NCBI RefSeq assembly: GCF_002257705.1
Contig: NZ_LSLK01000074.1
Span: 186,001-250,000 of the forward strand
Length of the DNA stretch: 64,000 nucleotides
DNA from: Sporomusa silvacetica DSM 10669
GTDB taxonomy: Bacteria; Bacillota; Negativicutes; Sporomusales; Sporomusaceae
Reading direction: 5' to 3'
Both the position numbers and the translations under genes were made by a program. Under the pieces are notes generated by a model that ran no database searches, had not been told where the DNA came from, and worked only from the letters and a program-made list of their open reading frames with translations. Below, piece by piece: positions 18,184-27,153 of the stretch. Numbering within the stretch: position 1 is the stretch's first letter; each line of letters begins with the position of its first letter.

Positions 18184-19164
18184 TTAAATATCAATATTGA
18201 CGATTTTTTGAATGGTCACCATTCCCAGCACCTGTCCTAAAACGGCTGCCCCTAGCATGACTTGACCAGTCGGATGAGTAAACAACAGGTCAATATATTC
18301 AGGATTAATCATCTTAAGAGCCAGCAGCAAGGCTACCGGCAGCAGGCTAACAATGACCCCAGACATCCGTCCCTGAGCTGTCAGCGTCTTAATCTCCCCT
18401 TTAATACGTATCCGCTCACGGATAGTACCGGCAATACTATCAAGCACTTCTGCCAGATTTCCACCTACTTGCCGTTGAATTAATACTGCGGTAACAACTA
18501 AATCAAGGTCATCACTATTCACCCTTCTCGCCATATTGGTCATTGCTTCTTCCGTAGGTACACCTAAATTCATTTCCTTCAGGGTCCGGCCGTACTCAAC
18601 CGAAATTGGCGGCAGCATCTCACGGGCTACCATCTCAATGGCCTGCATAAAACTATAACCTGTCCGCAGTGCATTGGCAATCAGAGTTAGCGTATCACCT
18701 AGCTGATCGTTAAAGGCTTTGGCCCTCCGTTTAATTTTTATTTTTAAAAACAGGAAGGGCATACCATAGCCGCAAATACCACCAAACACCATACCCAGCA
18801 AACCACCTTTCAACATAAGCAGCAAGGCGCTAGCTACGGCGGTTCCCAAGCAGATAACTAAAAACTCCTGGCTCTTTAACGGCACTCCCGCCTGAACAAG
18901 CCGATGTTCCATTCGCCTTGTCCACGAGCCGTCAGATGACGCAAGCTGCTGCCCCAACCATCTGATAATTGCCCGCCAGCCGCTAAGCTGACGTGTGGTG
19001 CCGGCCTTATCTTCAGTTGATTTTATTTTATGCAGAGTAGCTGGCGCAAGATATTGTTTCATTCGTTGGTCAATAGCCACCTTACTACGGCTCTGCCAAC
19101 GAAAAATAATCAGACAAATAACCAGTAGGTTAAGAAACAGCAAAAACCCGATTACAAGCAGCAT
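18184..19164 (-). CDS. tadB: Tad pilus inner-membrane protein TadB
   Basis: This 326-residue GspF-type protein starts with a membrane segment (MLLVIGFLLFLNLLVICLIIF). A pair of central hydrophobic helices, the cytoplasmic box LGDTLTLIANALRTGYSFMQAI (about residues 190-211), IQRQVGGNLAEVLD and two C-terminal membrane segments follow. It forms the platform with TadC. ATG 19164 is chosen because GAGGGG lies 9 bases upstream, 16 bases after the tadZ stop; an earlier start would overlap tadZ and add non-conserved residues. Length agrees with the family. Confidence 0.93.
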   Translation of the reverse strand: MLLVIGFLLFLNLLVICLIIFRWQSRSKVAIDQRMKQYLAPATLHKIKSTEDKAGTTRQLSGWRAIIRWLGQQLASSDGSWTRRMEHRLVQAGVPLKSQEFLVICLGTAVASALLLMLKGGLLGMVFGGICGYGMPFLFLKIKIKRRAKAFNDQLGDTLTLIANALRTGYSFMQAIEMVAREMLPPISVEYGRTLKEMNLGVPTEEAMTNMARRVNSDDLDLVVTAVLIQRQVGGNLAEVLDSIAGTIRERIRIKGEIKTLTAQGRMSGVIVSLLPVALLLALKMINPEYIDLLFTHPTGQVMLGAAVLGQVLGMVTIQKIVNIDI

Positions 19165-19180
19165 GCTCTCTGTCCCCTCT

Positions 19181-20398
19181 CTAGCCAAATAGGCGTTTAA
19201 AGCGCCCAACAACCCCTGTTGTCAGCTGTTCTTGCCCTTTCTTTTGCCAGTCACCGCCAGCAACCAATTGGGCTAATTCAAAGAGGCTCTGCGCTACCGG
19301 TGTTTCTGGATGACTAACAACAAAAGGGACACCTCTATTCACCGAAGAAACCACCACTTTGCCATCACTGGGAATTAATGCAGAAAACTTATAATGCAAA
19401 CTGGCTTCCACTTCACCAATGCTAATATCGGCATTCGTATCGGCTCTGTTTAGCACCACCTTGACTTTATCTTGTCCATAGTTCAGTGACTCCATAATTT
19501 CTAAACACAGCTTGACATTTTTAATTGTGGGTAAGTCCATCGCAGCCACTACCAAAACAATATCTGAGGCATCAAGCACAGCGAGCATACTATCAGAAAA
19601 AGTAGGGGCCGTATCAATTATCGTATATTTGAAATTGGAGCGCATGATCTTAAGAATAGCCGACAAGTGACTGCCTGTCACCGTTTCTGCCTGTTCGGGG
19701 CGTATCGGCGCCGGCAATAGCTTGACATTGTCGCTATACTGCGTCAGATAGCCTGCCAACACATGATTATCCAGGTTGTCGATGTCACGCACCAAATCAG
19801 CAATAGTCGCACAAGGTACAAGATTTAAAAATAATGCCACATCACCAAACTGCAAATCAGCATCAACGATCCCCACATTGGTTTCTGTTTTTTCTGCCAA
19901 GGCTACCGCCAGATTTGTCGAAATAGTGGTCTTGCCAATACCGCCTTTGGTGCTAAATACTGTGATGATTTTACCCTGTCGCTCTGGTTTCGGCTCAAGT
20001 TTAAGTACATTGCGGCGTTTTTTTTCGTTGATAACTCCCTGCTTAATAGCCTGGATCAGTTCATCACCACTAAAGGGCTTAACCAGATAGTCTTTGGCCC
20101 CAGCAACCATGGCCCGCCGCAAGTATTCCTGTTCCCCCTGTACACTCATGATGAGGATGCAGGCGTTAGGCACTTCACCGGCAATTTTTTCGGTAGCTGC
20201 AATGCCATCCATACCTGGCATATTAATATCCATCAGGACAACATCAGGCTGTACTGTTTTTACCATTGCTATAGCCTCAGCACCAGATTCGGCCTGACCA
20301 ACAACCACCATCTCAGTCTCAAACTCTAGCAATTTACAAACACTTTCCCGGGTAGCTGCAATATCATCAGCAATAAAAACCGTTATCTTTTCACTCAT
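19181..20398 (-). CDS. tadZ: TadZ/CpaE: response-receiver plus ParA/MinD-type ATPase
   Basis: This 405-residue protein joins an N-terminal receiver domain (FIADDIAATRES, phospho-acceptor Asp in VVLMDINMPGMDG near residue 54, Lys in YLVKPF near 105) to a ParA/MinD-type ATPase with the deviant Walker A FSTKGGIGKTTISTN (about 145-160) and the VLVVAAMDLPT box. TadZ localises the Tad machine to the cell pole or assembly site. ATG 20398 is preferred to TTG 20401. The intact acceptor Asp suggests the receiver can be phosphorylated, possibly by the operon's own kinase; that is inference. The stop codon is TAG. Confidence 0.92.
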   Translation of the reverse strand: MSEKITVFIADDIAATRESVCKLLEFETEMVVVGQAESGAEAIAMVKTVQPDVVLMDINMPGMDGIAATEKIAGEVPNACILIMSVQGEQEYLRRAMVAGAKDYLVKPFSGDELIQAIKQGVINEKKRRNVLKLEPKPERQGKIITVFSTKGGIGKTTISTNLAVALAEKTETNVGIVDADLQFGDVALFLNLVPCATIADLVRDIDNLDNHVLAGYLTQYSDNVKLLPAPIRPEQAETVTGSHLSAILKIMRSNFKYTIIDTAPTFSDSMLAVLDASDIVLVVAAMDLPTIKNVKLCLEIMESLNYGQDKVKVVLNRADTNADISIGEVEASLHYKFSALIPSDGKVVVSSVNRGVPFVVSHPETPVAQSLFELAQLVAGGDWQKKGQEQLTTGVVGRFKRLFG

Positions 20399-20403
20399 CA
20401 AGC

Positions 20404-21633
20404 TTACCCCCTAAATGGGTTTTTTTTAGCAAACTCTTTCATTTCCGCGGTTTGTGCCGGAATGTATTCGTCAGGATTGACAATAGTCGGTGTAATAAAA
20501 ATGATTACTTCCGTTTCTCCCCGACTAAACGAAGTGCTTTTAAATAAGTTACCAAGGATAGGTATGTCACCCAAAAGTGGTAGCTTATACACATCTTTGG
20601 TAACCTCACTGGAAATCAGACCACCAATAGCCATCGTTTGGCCAGAGGACATGGCAATGGCAGTTTCGGCCTTACGCAGTTTTACCGTTGGAATTTTCAT
20701 GCCTAAACCAAGTTCAATTTTATGTTCGTCCGCCCAGTCAAGGGTGCTAACTTCTGCTTTTATCTTACTTTGTATAAGTTTATCGGCATTTACCTCAGGC
20801 TCAATGTCCAGTTTAATGCCGTAATCCTTCCACTCTATTGAAATCCGTCCATCATTGAGGCCAATAGGCACTGGGATTTGACCGCCAACCATTATATTGG
20901 CCTTATCACCACTCAAGGTGATCATATTAGGCTGAGATAATATCTTGGCCACGCCATTGTTGACAAGAGCGTCAAGCTGAGCATTGATAGGGCTGTAGGT
21001 ACCTAAGTTACCAAAAACCTTTGGCGCCAGGGAGTTTATGGAAGACTGTCCAAAAGAAAAGTTGCCTGATGTTCCTGCATCGTTGCCCGACCATTTAATT
21101 CCTAAGCTTTTCGCCGATTCCCGGTTAATCTCCACTACTTTGGCCTCAATGCGTACCTGTACCGGATGGGTTATTTCCAAAAGGTTGACTACCTTCTCGG
21201 CATACGCTGATGCCACTTTTTCGGCCCGGTTTTTCTGGTACTGATCATTGACTGTACCCTCAAGAATAATCGTCTTATTCACTTTGCTCACCGTAATATC
21301 AGACAGCCCCAAAATATTCTTAATGTCATTGGCAATGGTGACATCCGCCGCCCCGACTTCAACCAGATAACTATAGCGGCCTCCCCCGGTCCAGATATGA
21401 AGAGTTGTTAATCCCGGAGCCTTGCCAACAAGCAGCACCTCAAGCCCAGACACCACCACTACGTCGGCAATCTCAGGGTTGGCGACAGCTACCTTTTCAA
21501 CGGCATTGAAGCTCAAGACCCGGGACTGGTTAACAGCTACCGTCATTTTCTCCTCGGCGGCCACCATTATGCCATTGGCCAAGATACTAGCAATTACTAA
21601 AACAACAGCAACAAATAACTTCAGCTTGTTCAT
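20404..21633 (-). CDS. cpaC: Tad secretin CpaC (RcpA)
   Basis: The 409-residue protein has a signal peptide (residues 1-26), an N-terminal pilus-N domain (AVEKVAVANPEIADVVVVS), a BON-like module (IKNILGLSDITVSKVNKTIILEGTV) and the secretin domain with VNNGVAKILSQPNMITLSG and the C-terminal IPILGNLFKSTSFSRGETEVIIFITPTI signature. Secretins form outer-membrane rings; a full-length secretin fits a diderm Firmicute (Negativicutes), since monoderm Tad systems lack a use for it. ATG 21633 is favoured over TTG 21636. It lies directly before tadZ. Confidence 0.94.
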   Translation of the reverse strand: MNKLKLFVAVVLVIASILANGIMVAAEEKMTVAVNQSRVLSFNAVEKVAVANPEIADVVVVSGLEVLLVGKAPGLTTLHIWTGGGRYSYLVEVGAADVTIANDIKNILGLSDITVSKVNKTIILEGTVNDQYQKNRAEKVASAYAEKVVNLLEITHPVQVRIEAKVVEINRESAKSLGIKWSGNDAGTSGNFSFGQSSINSLAPKVFGNLGTYSPINAQLDALVNNGVAKILSQPNMITLSGDKANIMVGGQIPVPIGLNDGRISIEWKDYGIKLDIEPEVNADKLIQSKIKAEVSTLDWADEHKIELGLGMKIPTVKLRKAETAIAMSSGQTMAIGGLISSEVTKDVYKLPLLGDIPILGNLFKSTSFSRGETEVIIFITPTIVNPDEYIPAQTAEMKEFAKKNPFRG

Positions 21634-21681
21634 CAAGACTCCTGCCTTTCTGCTAGCCCTCTATTCCTGACACTTTGACGG

Positions 21682-22557
21682 CTAATTAACGGATACAACC
21701 TCGGTTTTCGTGCCCCTAATCATTTGAATACCGCCTGACTGCTTAACTGTTGCCGGGGGCGGCGTTGTTGGGGGCGACGGCGCCTTCTCTGTAGGTTCTT
21801 GAGGGGAAATGGGTGAGTTATGTATACCGACAATGTCTTGGGGTGTAATCGGACCGGCAGTGCTGACACCAGCATTCTGCATGAATGGCCTAAGCACCAA
21901 GCGCACTTTGCCTTTGTCCTCCGACAGAGTTAGTTTTGCTGCTTCATCAGGCGTTACAGCCAACGTAACAGAGGCTGTTTTGATGACCTCTTTTTTATCC
22001 TTGGAAGTAGTATTGGTTGCCTCAATGGCTCCACCCTCGGTTTCCCGGTTAGCAGCTAATACCAACACATTCTGTAACGCCAGCTGGCTGACATTGTCGC
22101 CAGCCATACTTTTTTCAAAGGTGACAACCACATCCACATAATCGCCTGCTTTAACAAAGCCGGCAACACCAGTTACTTCATTAACCCCCATTGTTATGGC
22201 CCGTTTATCTGGTGGAATCAACCCGGTAAACCCCGCCGACTTACCTTCGCCAAGTAACCGCCGTGCCGTTATTTGCTCACCAGCTAGAATCGGTTCCTTA
22301 GACAACATACCGATGACCTCTTTTACGTCTTGTACACCGCCTGGCTGCAGGTAGGGAGCAGGAACCTTTGTCACTTGTACCATATCGGCAGTAATTCTGG
22401 TCTTAGCACCAATATCCACCTTAGCTACCACCACGGCTACGGTATTGGCGGGAAGATTACCACTTGTTTTCTTTAGATAGCTATACACAAGACCGGTTGT
22501 TAGCAAACTTAAAACTATAGCAATCATCCAAAGCCCTTTATTAGAAAGCCTGAGCAT
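21682..22557 (-). CDS. cpaB: Flp pilus assembly protein CpaB (RcpC)
   Basis: The 291-residue protein has an N-terminal membrane anchor (residues 8-28), a SAF domain (VVVAKVDIGAKTRITADMVQ, about 44-63) and the CpaB core (GLIPPDKRAITMGVNEVTGVAGFVKAGDYVDVV). A Pro/Thr/Ser-rich linker lies near residue 255. CpaB proteins are periplasmic partners of the Tad secretin. The ribosome site GGCAGGAGGAACGAT precedes ATG 22557. It is the first gene of the Tad operon. Confidence 0.92.
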   Translation of the reverse strand: MLRLSNKGLWMIAIVLSLLTTGLVYSYLKKTSGNLPANTVAVVVAKVDIGAKTRITADMVQVTKVPAPYLQPGGVQDVKEVIGMLSKEPILAGEQITARRLLGEGKSAGFTGLIPPDKRAITMGVNEVTGVAGFVKAGDYVDVVVTFEKSMAGDNVSQLALQNVLVLAANRETEGGAIEATNTTSKDKKEVIKTASVTLAVTPDEAAKLTLSEDKGKVRLVLRPFMQNAGVSTAGPITPQDIVGIHNSPISPQEPTEKAPSPPTTPPPATVKQSGGIQMIRGTKTEVVSVN

Positions 22558-22585
22558 ATCGTTCCTCCTGCCATGTGCGATTGTT

Positions 22586-22629
22586 TAAAATTTAAGTACT
22601 ATTATATTTCTATGTACTTAAATTTTAAA
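22586..22629. other. AT-rich perfect inverted repeat upstream of cpaB
   Basis: AAAATTTAAGTAC at the two ends forms a 13-bp perfect inverted repeat with a 14-base spacer, placed 30-70 bp upstream of the cpaB start and past the corA stop. It could be a weak terminator of corA or a binding site for a dimeric regulator of the Tad operon. The low GC content of the stem argues against a strong terminator. Confidence 0.5.
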
Positions 22630-22721
22630 CCCAAACCAATGTAAAAACTAGCGAGGAGATTCTCCTATCTTTCTTTAGGACTTAGGTCAAACAGCTGCTA
22701 GTGACTAGGACTTTTATCCCA

Positions 22722-23792
22722 TTATAACCACTTTTTTTGGCGAAAGTAGCGTACCATCAGCAAGCTTATGAACAGCATAATGGATACAATCATTGGATAA
22801 CCATACTCCCACTCCAGTTCCGGCATATGCGTAAAGTTCATCCCATAGACCCCGGCAATAAAGGTAAGTGGAATAAAAATAGTTGAAATAATTGTCAGCA
22901 TTTTCATAACCTCACTCATACGGTTGCTGATACTGGATAGGTAAATATCAAGCATACCTGACAGCATATCCCGGTAAATCTCCACTGTTTCGATGACCTG
23001 AATCACATGGTCGTATATATCGCGCAGATAAACAACCGTCGAATCCTTGATATGAGACGTTTCTCCCCGCTCTAGCACACTCACTAACTCTCTAACAGGC
23101 CATATCGATTTCCGCAAATACAGCATGTCATGTTTAAGCTCATGTAGATCCTGCAAAAGCTCAGGGCGCGGCTGGCTAGCAATCTGGTTTTCCAGCAGCT
23201 CGATTTTCTCTCCCAAATGTTCCAACACCAAAAAATAATGATCCACAATACTGTCAAGCAAGGCATAAAACAAATAATCGGCTCCCAGTCGACAAATCTT
23301 ACCCCGCCCGCCCCTGACACGCTCATAGACACTAGCTAATACATCCTCGCCGCCGACCAGGCTTTCCACAAAGGATATTACATAGTTTGGCCCCAGAATC
23401 AGGCTGACCTGTTCGGCCTCATAGTCGTCTATTTCAGCTTTTACTGTCAACGACTTTACAATTACACATAAATAATCTCCATAGTCCGCCAGCTTAGGCC
23501 GCTGATTCGTGTGCAGTATATCTTCCAATACAAGCGGATGGATAGTAAACTGCTGGCCAATTCCCTCGATGGCTTTAGCAGTAAGCCCCTGTACCTGTAT
23601 CCAGGTAACACCCTGCATATCTGCTAACTTCTTCAAATCACCTAGCGGAACATCCTTTGTTTCGGTATAACCATCACCATCATAATTCGCCACACTAATA
23701 TAAGCCTTATCAGCGCGCGTATCACCGACATGCAGCAACGTACCTGGCGGCAAGCCAACCTTGGAGGATAAATTTCTTGTAAATTTCGGCAT
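22722..23792 (-). CDS. corA: CorA-type magnesium/cobalt channel
   Basis: This 356-residue CorA protein has an N-terminal alpha/beta cytoplasmic domain, a long helical willow region and two C-terminal membrane segments joined by the signature YGMNF (about residue 316) and the MPELEW loop. It forms a pentameric Mg2+/Co2+ channel. ATG 23792 is preferred because GAGGTG lies 6 bases upstream; a GTG at 23801 overlaps that ribosome site. It is preceded by the terminator of the acetyltransferase gene and seems monocistronic. In a corrinoid-dependent organism cobalt supply through CorA is conceivable but not shown. Confidence 0.94.
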   Translation of the reverse strand: MPKFTRNLSSKVGLPPGTLLHVGDTRADKAYISVANYDGDGYTETKDVPLGDLKKLADMQGVTWIQVQGLTAKAIEGIGQQFTIHPLVLEDILHTNQRPKLADYGDYLCVIVKSLTVKAEIDDYEAEQVSLILGPNYVISFVESLVGGEDVLASVYERVRGGRGKICRLGADYLFYALLDSIVDHYFLVLEHLGEKIELLENQIASQPRPELLQDLHELKHDMLYLRKSIWPVRELVSVLERGETSHIKDSTVVYLRDIYDHVIQVIETVEIYRDMLSGMLDIYLSSISNRMSEVMKMLTIISTIFIPLTFIAGVYGMNFTHMPELEWEYGYPMIVSIMLFISLLMVRYFRQKKWL

Positions 23793-23806
23793 AACGCCCA
23801 CCTCGC

Positions 23807-23849
23807 AAAAAAAATATGTAAAGAAAGACGTTCTCCTTCCTTACATATT
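23807..23849 (-). terminator. Terminator between the acetyltransferase gene and corA
   Basis: On the minus strand TATGTAAGGAAGG...TCTTTCTTTACATA forms a hairpin with G-U pairs, followed by eight T residues. It overlaps the corA ribosome-site region by a few bases. Confidence 0.75.
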
Positions 23850-23855
23850 TTACCT

Positions 23856-24338
23856 TTATAAATTTTCCTTATCATAGTGAGCTATAACTTTTTTTTGCAA
23901 ACAGACCAGCTCTGTTTCCAGCCAGCCTAACCGTTGATAAAAACCAAGCGCCCGGTTGTTACGCCGATCGGCCAGCAAATCGACGCGTTTAGCCCCCTGA
24001 CGGGCGGCCCACTGTTCAATTGCCATTAGCAGTTGCCTGCCCACTCCCTGTCTCCGGCAGCTTTCAGCAACTACTACATCTTCAATTAGTGCTTTTATTC
24101 CGCCTTCAGCTGTGGACACAAGCAACTGCGCCGTGCACATGCCCACAACGTGCTGTGCACGTTCCGCCACCAGCACACAGCTGGTATTTTCCGTCTGCAG
24201 TAAGAGAGTTAACCCTAACCGTTGCCTATCGCCGTCAAACACAAAGTCAGTCTCAATAGCGAATAGTAGTCTAAGTAATTCAATCATGGCGTCAGTATCC
24301 CTAAAAGAGGCTTTTCTTACAACTATGTCCGATTCCAT
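23856..24338 (-). CDS. GNAT family N-acetyltransferase
   Basis: The 160-residue protein shows the GNAT fold. It opens with VVRKASFRDTDAMIELL, then comes the acetyl-CoA pyrophosphate loop RRQGVGRQLL (about residues 95-104), and NNRALGFYQRLGW closes the domain. The acceptor substrate cannot be predicted. It lies directly downstream of a second, unrelated GNAT gene on the same strand with a gap of 29 bases, so the two are probably co-transcribed. Confidence 0.85.
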   Translation of the reverse strand: MESDIVVRKASFRDTDAMIELLRLLFAIETDFVFDGDRQRLGLTLLLQTENTSCVLVAERAQHVVGMCTAQLLVSTAEGGIKALIEDVVVAESCRRQGVGRQLLMAIEQWAARQGAKRVDLLADRRNNRALGFYQRLGWLETELVCLQKKVIAHYDKENL

Positions 24339-24367
24339 TTTAATTCACTACCTTTATGTCCCAATCA

Positions 24368-24877
24368 TTAGCCACCTGGAACTTTAGTCCCCTTAAGCTC
24401 ATACTGATACACAGCCAGATCAAGCCATGTACCAAACTTATAGCCAACTTTGCGGATAGTGCCTGCGTTCTTAAAACCAACTTTTTCATGCATTATTTTA
24501 CTACTCTCATTACCATCGTCAATCTCGGCAACCATTGTTGCATAGTTGCTTTTATTGGCAATTTCTATTAGCTCTTTTAATAATTTTGTGCCGACATAGT
24601 TACATCGGTGTTTCTTATGAACATATACTGAGTCTTTTACTGTAAATTTGAAGCCAGATAATGCGCCAAACTGACTAAAGGTTGCGAATCCCAAAACTGT
24701 ACTATTCTCCTCGTAGACAATTACCGGAAAGTCGATTTTTTGTTTTTCTCTATACCATTCCAAACGATCTTCCAAAGTCCGGGGATTACACTCATAGACT
24801 GTTGTAGTGTGAATTATGGCTTCATTATATATTTCTAGAATTTCCGGCAAATCTCGTTCTTGTGCATGTCGAATCAT
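24368..24877 (-). CDS. GNAT N-acetyltransferase, phosphinothricin-acetyltransferase-like
   Basis: The 169-residue protein starts MIRHAQERDLPEILEIYNEA and has VYVHKKHRCNYVGTKLLKEL as the acetyl-CoA loop (about residues 83-102) and HEKVGFKNAGTIRKVGYKFGTWLDLAVYQ near the end. This arrangement is that of the PAT/MddA group, which acetylates phosphinothricin, methionine sulfone or related compounds. ATG 24877 follows AAGGGGGATAATT; an upstream in-frame start at 24967 has no ribosome site. The native substrate is unknown. Confidence 0.83.
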   Translation of the reverse strand: MIRHAQERDLPEILEIYNEAIIHTTTVYECNPRTLEDRLEWYREKQKIDFPVIVYEENSTVLGFATFSQFGALSGFKFTVKDSVYVHKKHRCNYVGTKLLKELIEIANKSNYATMVAEIDDGNESSKIMHEKVGFKNAGTIRKVGYKFGTWLDLAVYQYELKGTKVPGG

Positions 24878-25006
24878 AATTATCCCCCTTATATTCCCAC
24901 ACTGCAACTGCACAACCCCTCTTATTAACCATTCATAGGTGTTATATAGGCATAGACGCCCCTGCAATATGCAAAGACGTCTGCGCCAGTGAATAATTTT
25001 TTTACA

Positions 25007-26398
25007 TTATTTTTTTGTCCAATAATCTAGACCTAAATCACTCAAGACCTTAACGGCTTCCTCATATACATCCAGATATTCCTGTGTTGGCACCAATTTG
25101 GCTACATCATAGCATTCTTCAAATGATTTGCCCTTCGGTGCTGTCTTATACTCTTTTTCATACATCGCAACCAGTTTGTCCAGCATTTCATTTACTTTTT
25201 CGGTCTCCATTCCTGCTACCGCATGCGCAACTTCGGCCATCATTCTGGCTTCCATTCCTGTCGTGTAGTTGGTGGTTACCCCTTTGCTGGCTGCTACTCC
25301 TGATAGTATTTCCCGGCCGCTTGCCGTGTCTGTCATCGCTTGCGCTGCTGTTTCCAGCAGACACATTACGGTACATGGGCCTGCCACTGTATAATATTGG
25401 TTACCCAGCATTAAATTAGTATTGGCTTCGATTGCCATGGCGGCGTGGCCTGCTACTGCTAGAGCCTCTCTGGCTGTAGTTATGCCCCAACGCACATGAA
25501 CCGGACCATCCAAATGCCAGGTTGCTTGCGTCATTACGAAGGAGTTAATGGTGGTTGCTACATCCACTATCGTGGTTTCTTCCAAGCCACCGGCATAGCC
25601 TCCGTAGATAGGCATCTGCTCACACATGATAATATTTCCGGCTAGTACATAATGAGCGGTAAAAACTAATGCACCTACATCAATTTTCAGCTCATTTAGC
25701 TGGGATACTTCATGGCTGTCAGATGGCCTCATTCCCCCAGGAAAATCTGCTGCTATTACTCCTGCGGGTGAAAGTGATGTTTCATTCCCCTAGAGCCCCA
25801 TACCGGTTCGGCCGGCTCTGTCTTGAGCCGCTCGCACCATTATGGCTTCTGATTTTACAGCCGCTATCTCCCATGGGCTTTGCGGCACAGGGTCATGCCC
25901 TTTTATGGTTTGCAGAACTCCGTCAACTATGGTGTCTACTAATGGTTCCTGGGCATAGGATTGATGGATAGCCAAGAAGTGTTCTTCGGAACAGGGCGCT
26001 CCGGTTGGGCCGCCTTGGATCAGCGGTGGTCTCTTGTCTGTATAGCTGCGGCAAGAGAGTTCTCGGGCTTGTTTGCCTTCGCCGTAGGTGACACGTTTAG
26101 GTGCCGCCTTGATCGAGGCCCATACTTCTTCTTCGGTGTATCTGATTATTTTATTGGTATCAATACAATAAACGCCGCATTCTACCAACATTTCCAGGCC
26201 TGCTTTGAACAGGTTATTGATGAGTTCTTTGTCGGTTGGTATGATCTGTTTTTTGTCCATCTTAATGTTGTATTTTTTCTTTAGTCTGCTTGCCGTTTGC
26301 GGTATGGTTTTAAAATCCCATTCTTTTTCTTCGACTTTCGGACCGACTTTCGCCCGTTCATAGATATCAAATACGGTTAATGCTTTTGCAATTGCCAT
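25007..26398 (-). CDS. mtmB: Monomethylamine methyltransferase MtmB, copy 1, with in-frame UAG (pyrrolysine)
   Basis: MtmB transfers the methyl group of monomethylamine to the Co(I) corrinoid of MtmC, releasing ammonia. The frame is 463 sense codons plus stop, close to the 458 residues of the Methanosarcina enzyme. It contains a single in-frame TAG at codon 203 (25790-25792), exactly where MtmB has pyrrolysine (GMGL-O-GNETSLS). Homology continues uninterrupted across it: DSHEVSQLNELKID, GYAGGLEETTIVDVAT, WHLDGPVHVRWG, NQYYTVAGPCTVMCLL, DTASGREILSG. Codon 260 is GAG (Glu). Reading it as two separate proteins would be wrong; the downstream half has no ribosome site. It begins 5 bases after mtmC1 in a seven-gene operon. 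A full pyl locus lies 7 kb away. No clear PYLIS hairpin was assigned. Confidence 0.96.
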
Positions 26399-26403
26399 TT
26401 ACT

Positions 26404-27066
26404 TCACACCCGTAATTCTGTTACTAAGATTTTTGCTTTCTCTACCGCTTCTGAAGCGGTCTCGGCGTAAGCATCGCCGCCAATTTTTGCCACCCATTCA
26501 GCTGATACCGGCGCCCCGCCAAACATGCATTTGAACTGGTCCCGTATTCCTTCTTCTTTAAGCAGGCTGACGATGTCGCGTTGGGCTGGCATTGTCGTGG
26601 TCATTAGCGCGGCACCGGCGATGATGTCTACTTTGTATTCTTTGGCTTTAGCTACTACTTCTTCTACTGCCACATCTCGCCCAAGGTCGATGACTTCAAA
26701 ACCACTGGCTGACATCATGGTCTTAACGATATTTTTGCCAATATCATGAATGTCTCCCTGTACCGTATGCAACAGTACCTTCCCCTTGGATGACTTTGCT
26801 TTATCTTCCTCTGACATTGTGCTTGTCAGGATGGCAACCGCTGCTTCAAAAGCATCCGCGGCTACTACTAGTTGGGGGACAAATGCTTCCCCTTCATCGA
26901 ACAGGTCACTCATGGTCTGCATCCCAGCTGCTAGTCCATCGTTGATAGCTTCTATGGGATCAATCCCCGCGGCTAGCGCTTCTTTTGCTGCTGCTTCCGC
27001 CATTTCTGTTTCCATTTCTTCTACCGCTGTTTTCAGCTTTCCTAATATCTTTTGCTTTTCTTCCAC
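26404..27066 (-). CDS. mtmC: Monomethylamine corrinoid protein MtmC, copy 1
   Basis: This is a 220-residue methyltransferase-type corrinoid protein. A four-helix cap (EKQKILGKLKTAVEEMETEM to ADAFEAAVAIL) precedes the Rossmann B12-binding domain with the lower-ligand motif GDIHDIGKN (His about 105), GAALMTTTMP and GGAPVSAEW. It carries the methyl group from MtmB to the next acceptor. A GTG at 27066 is chosen as start because GGGAGGTG lies seven bases upstream and it aligns with the ATG of copy 2. An ATG at 27090 would place the ribosome site inside the gene. It is 5 bases from mtmB1. Confidence 0.93.
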   Translation of the reverse strand: MEEKQKILGKLKTAVEEMETEMAEAAAKEALAAGIDPIEAINDGLAAGMQTMSDLFDEGEAFVPQLVVAADAFEAAVAILTSTMSEEDKAKSSKGKVLLHTVQGDIHDIGKNIVKTMMSASGFEVIDLGRDVAVEEVVAKAKEYKVDIIAGAALMTTTMPAQRDIVSLLKEEGIRDQFKCMFGGAPVSAEWVAKIGGDAYAETASEAVEKAKILVTELRV

Positions 27067-27153
27067 TGGTTCCACCTCCCATTTTTCCATTCCAAGTGTT
27101 ACTGTCTTGCATCTATTTGAAAACTCTTTGGAATAGCTCTGTAAATAGCCTTA

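Larger units (their letters stand above)
25007..27070. repeat. mtmCB: Direct repeat, copy 1: mtmC-mtmB unit
   Basis: About 2.06 kb is repeated in the same orientation at 40971-43034 with a constant offset of 15,964 bases and no insertion or deletion. I count roughly 15 substitutions. The similarity stops at the mtmC ribosome site on one side and at the mtmB stop codon on the other; flanking sequences are unrelated. Confidence 0.95.

Noticed and set aside
25700..25790. PYLIS-type stem-loop after the mtmB UAG
   Set aside because: No convincing stem directly downstream of the UAG could be drawn by eye; a folding calculation would be needed, and bacterial dependence on PYLIS is doubtful.
25790..25792. 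mtmB1 as a frameshifted or split pair of genes
   Set aside because: There is no frame change, the codon is TAG at the known Pyl site, and the downstream half has no ribosome site of its own.
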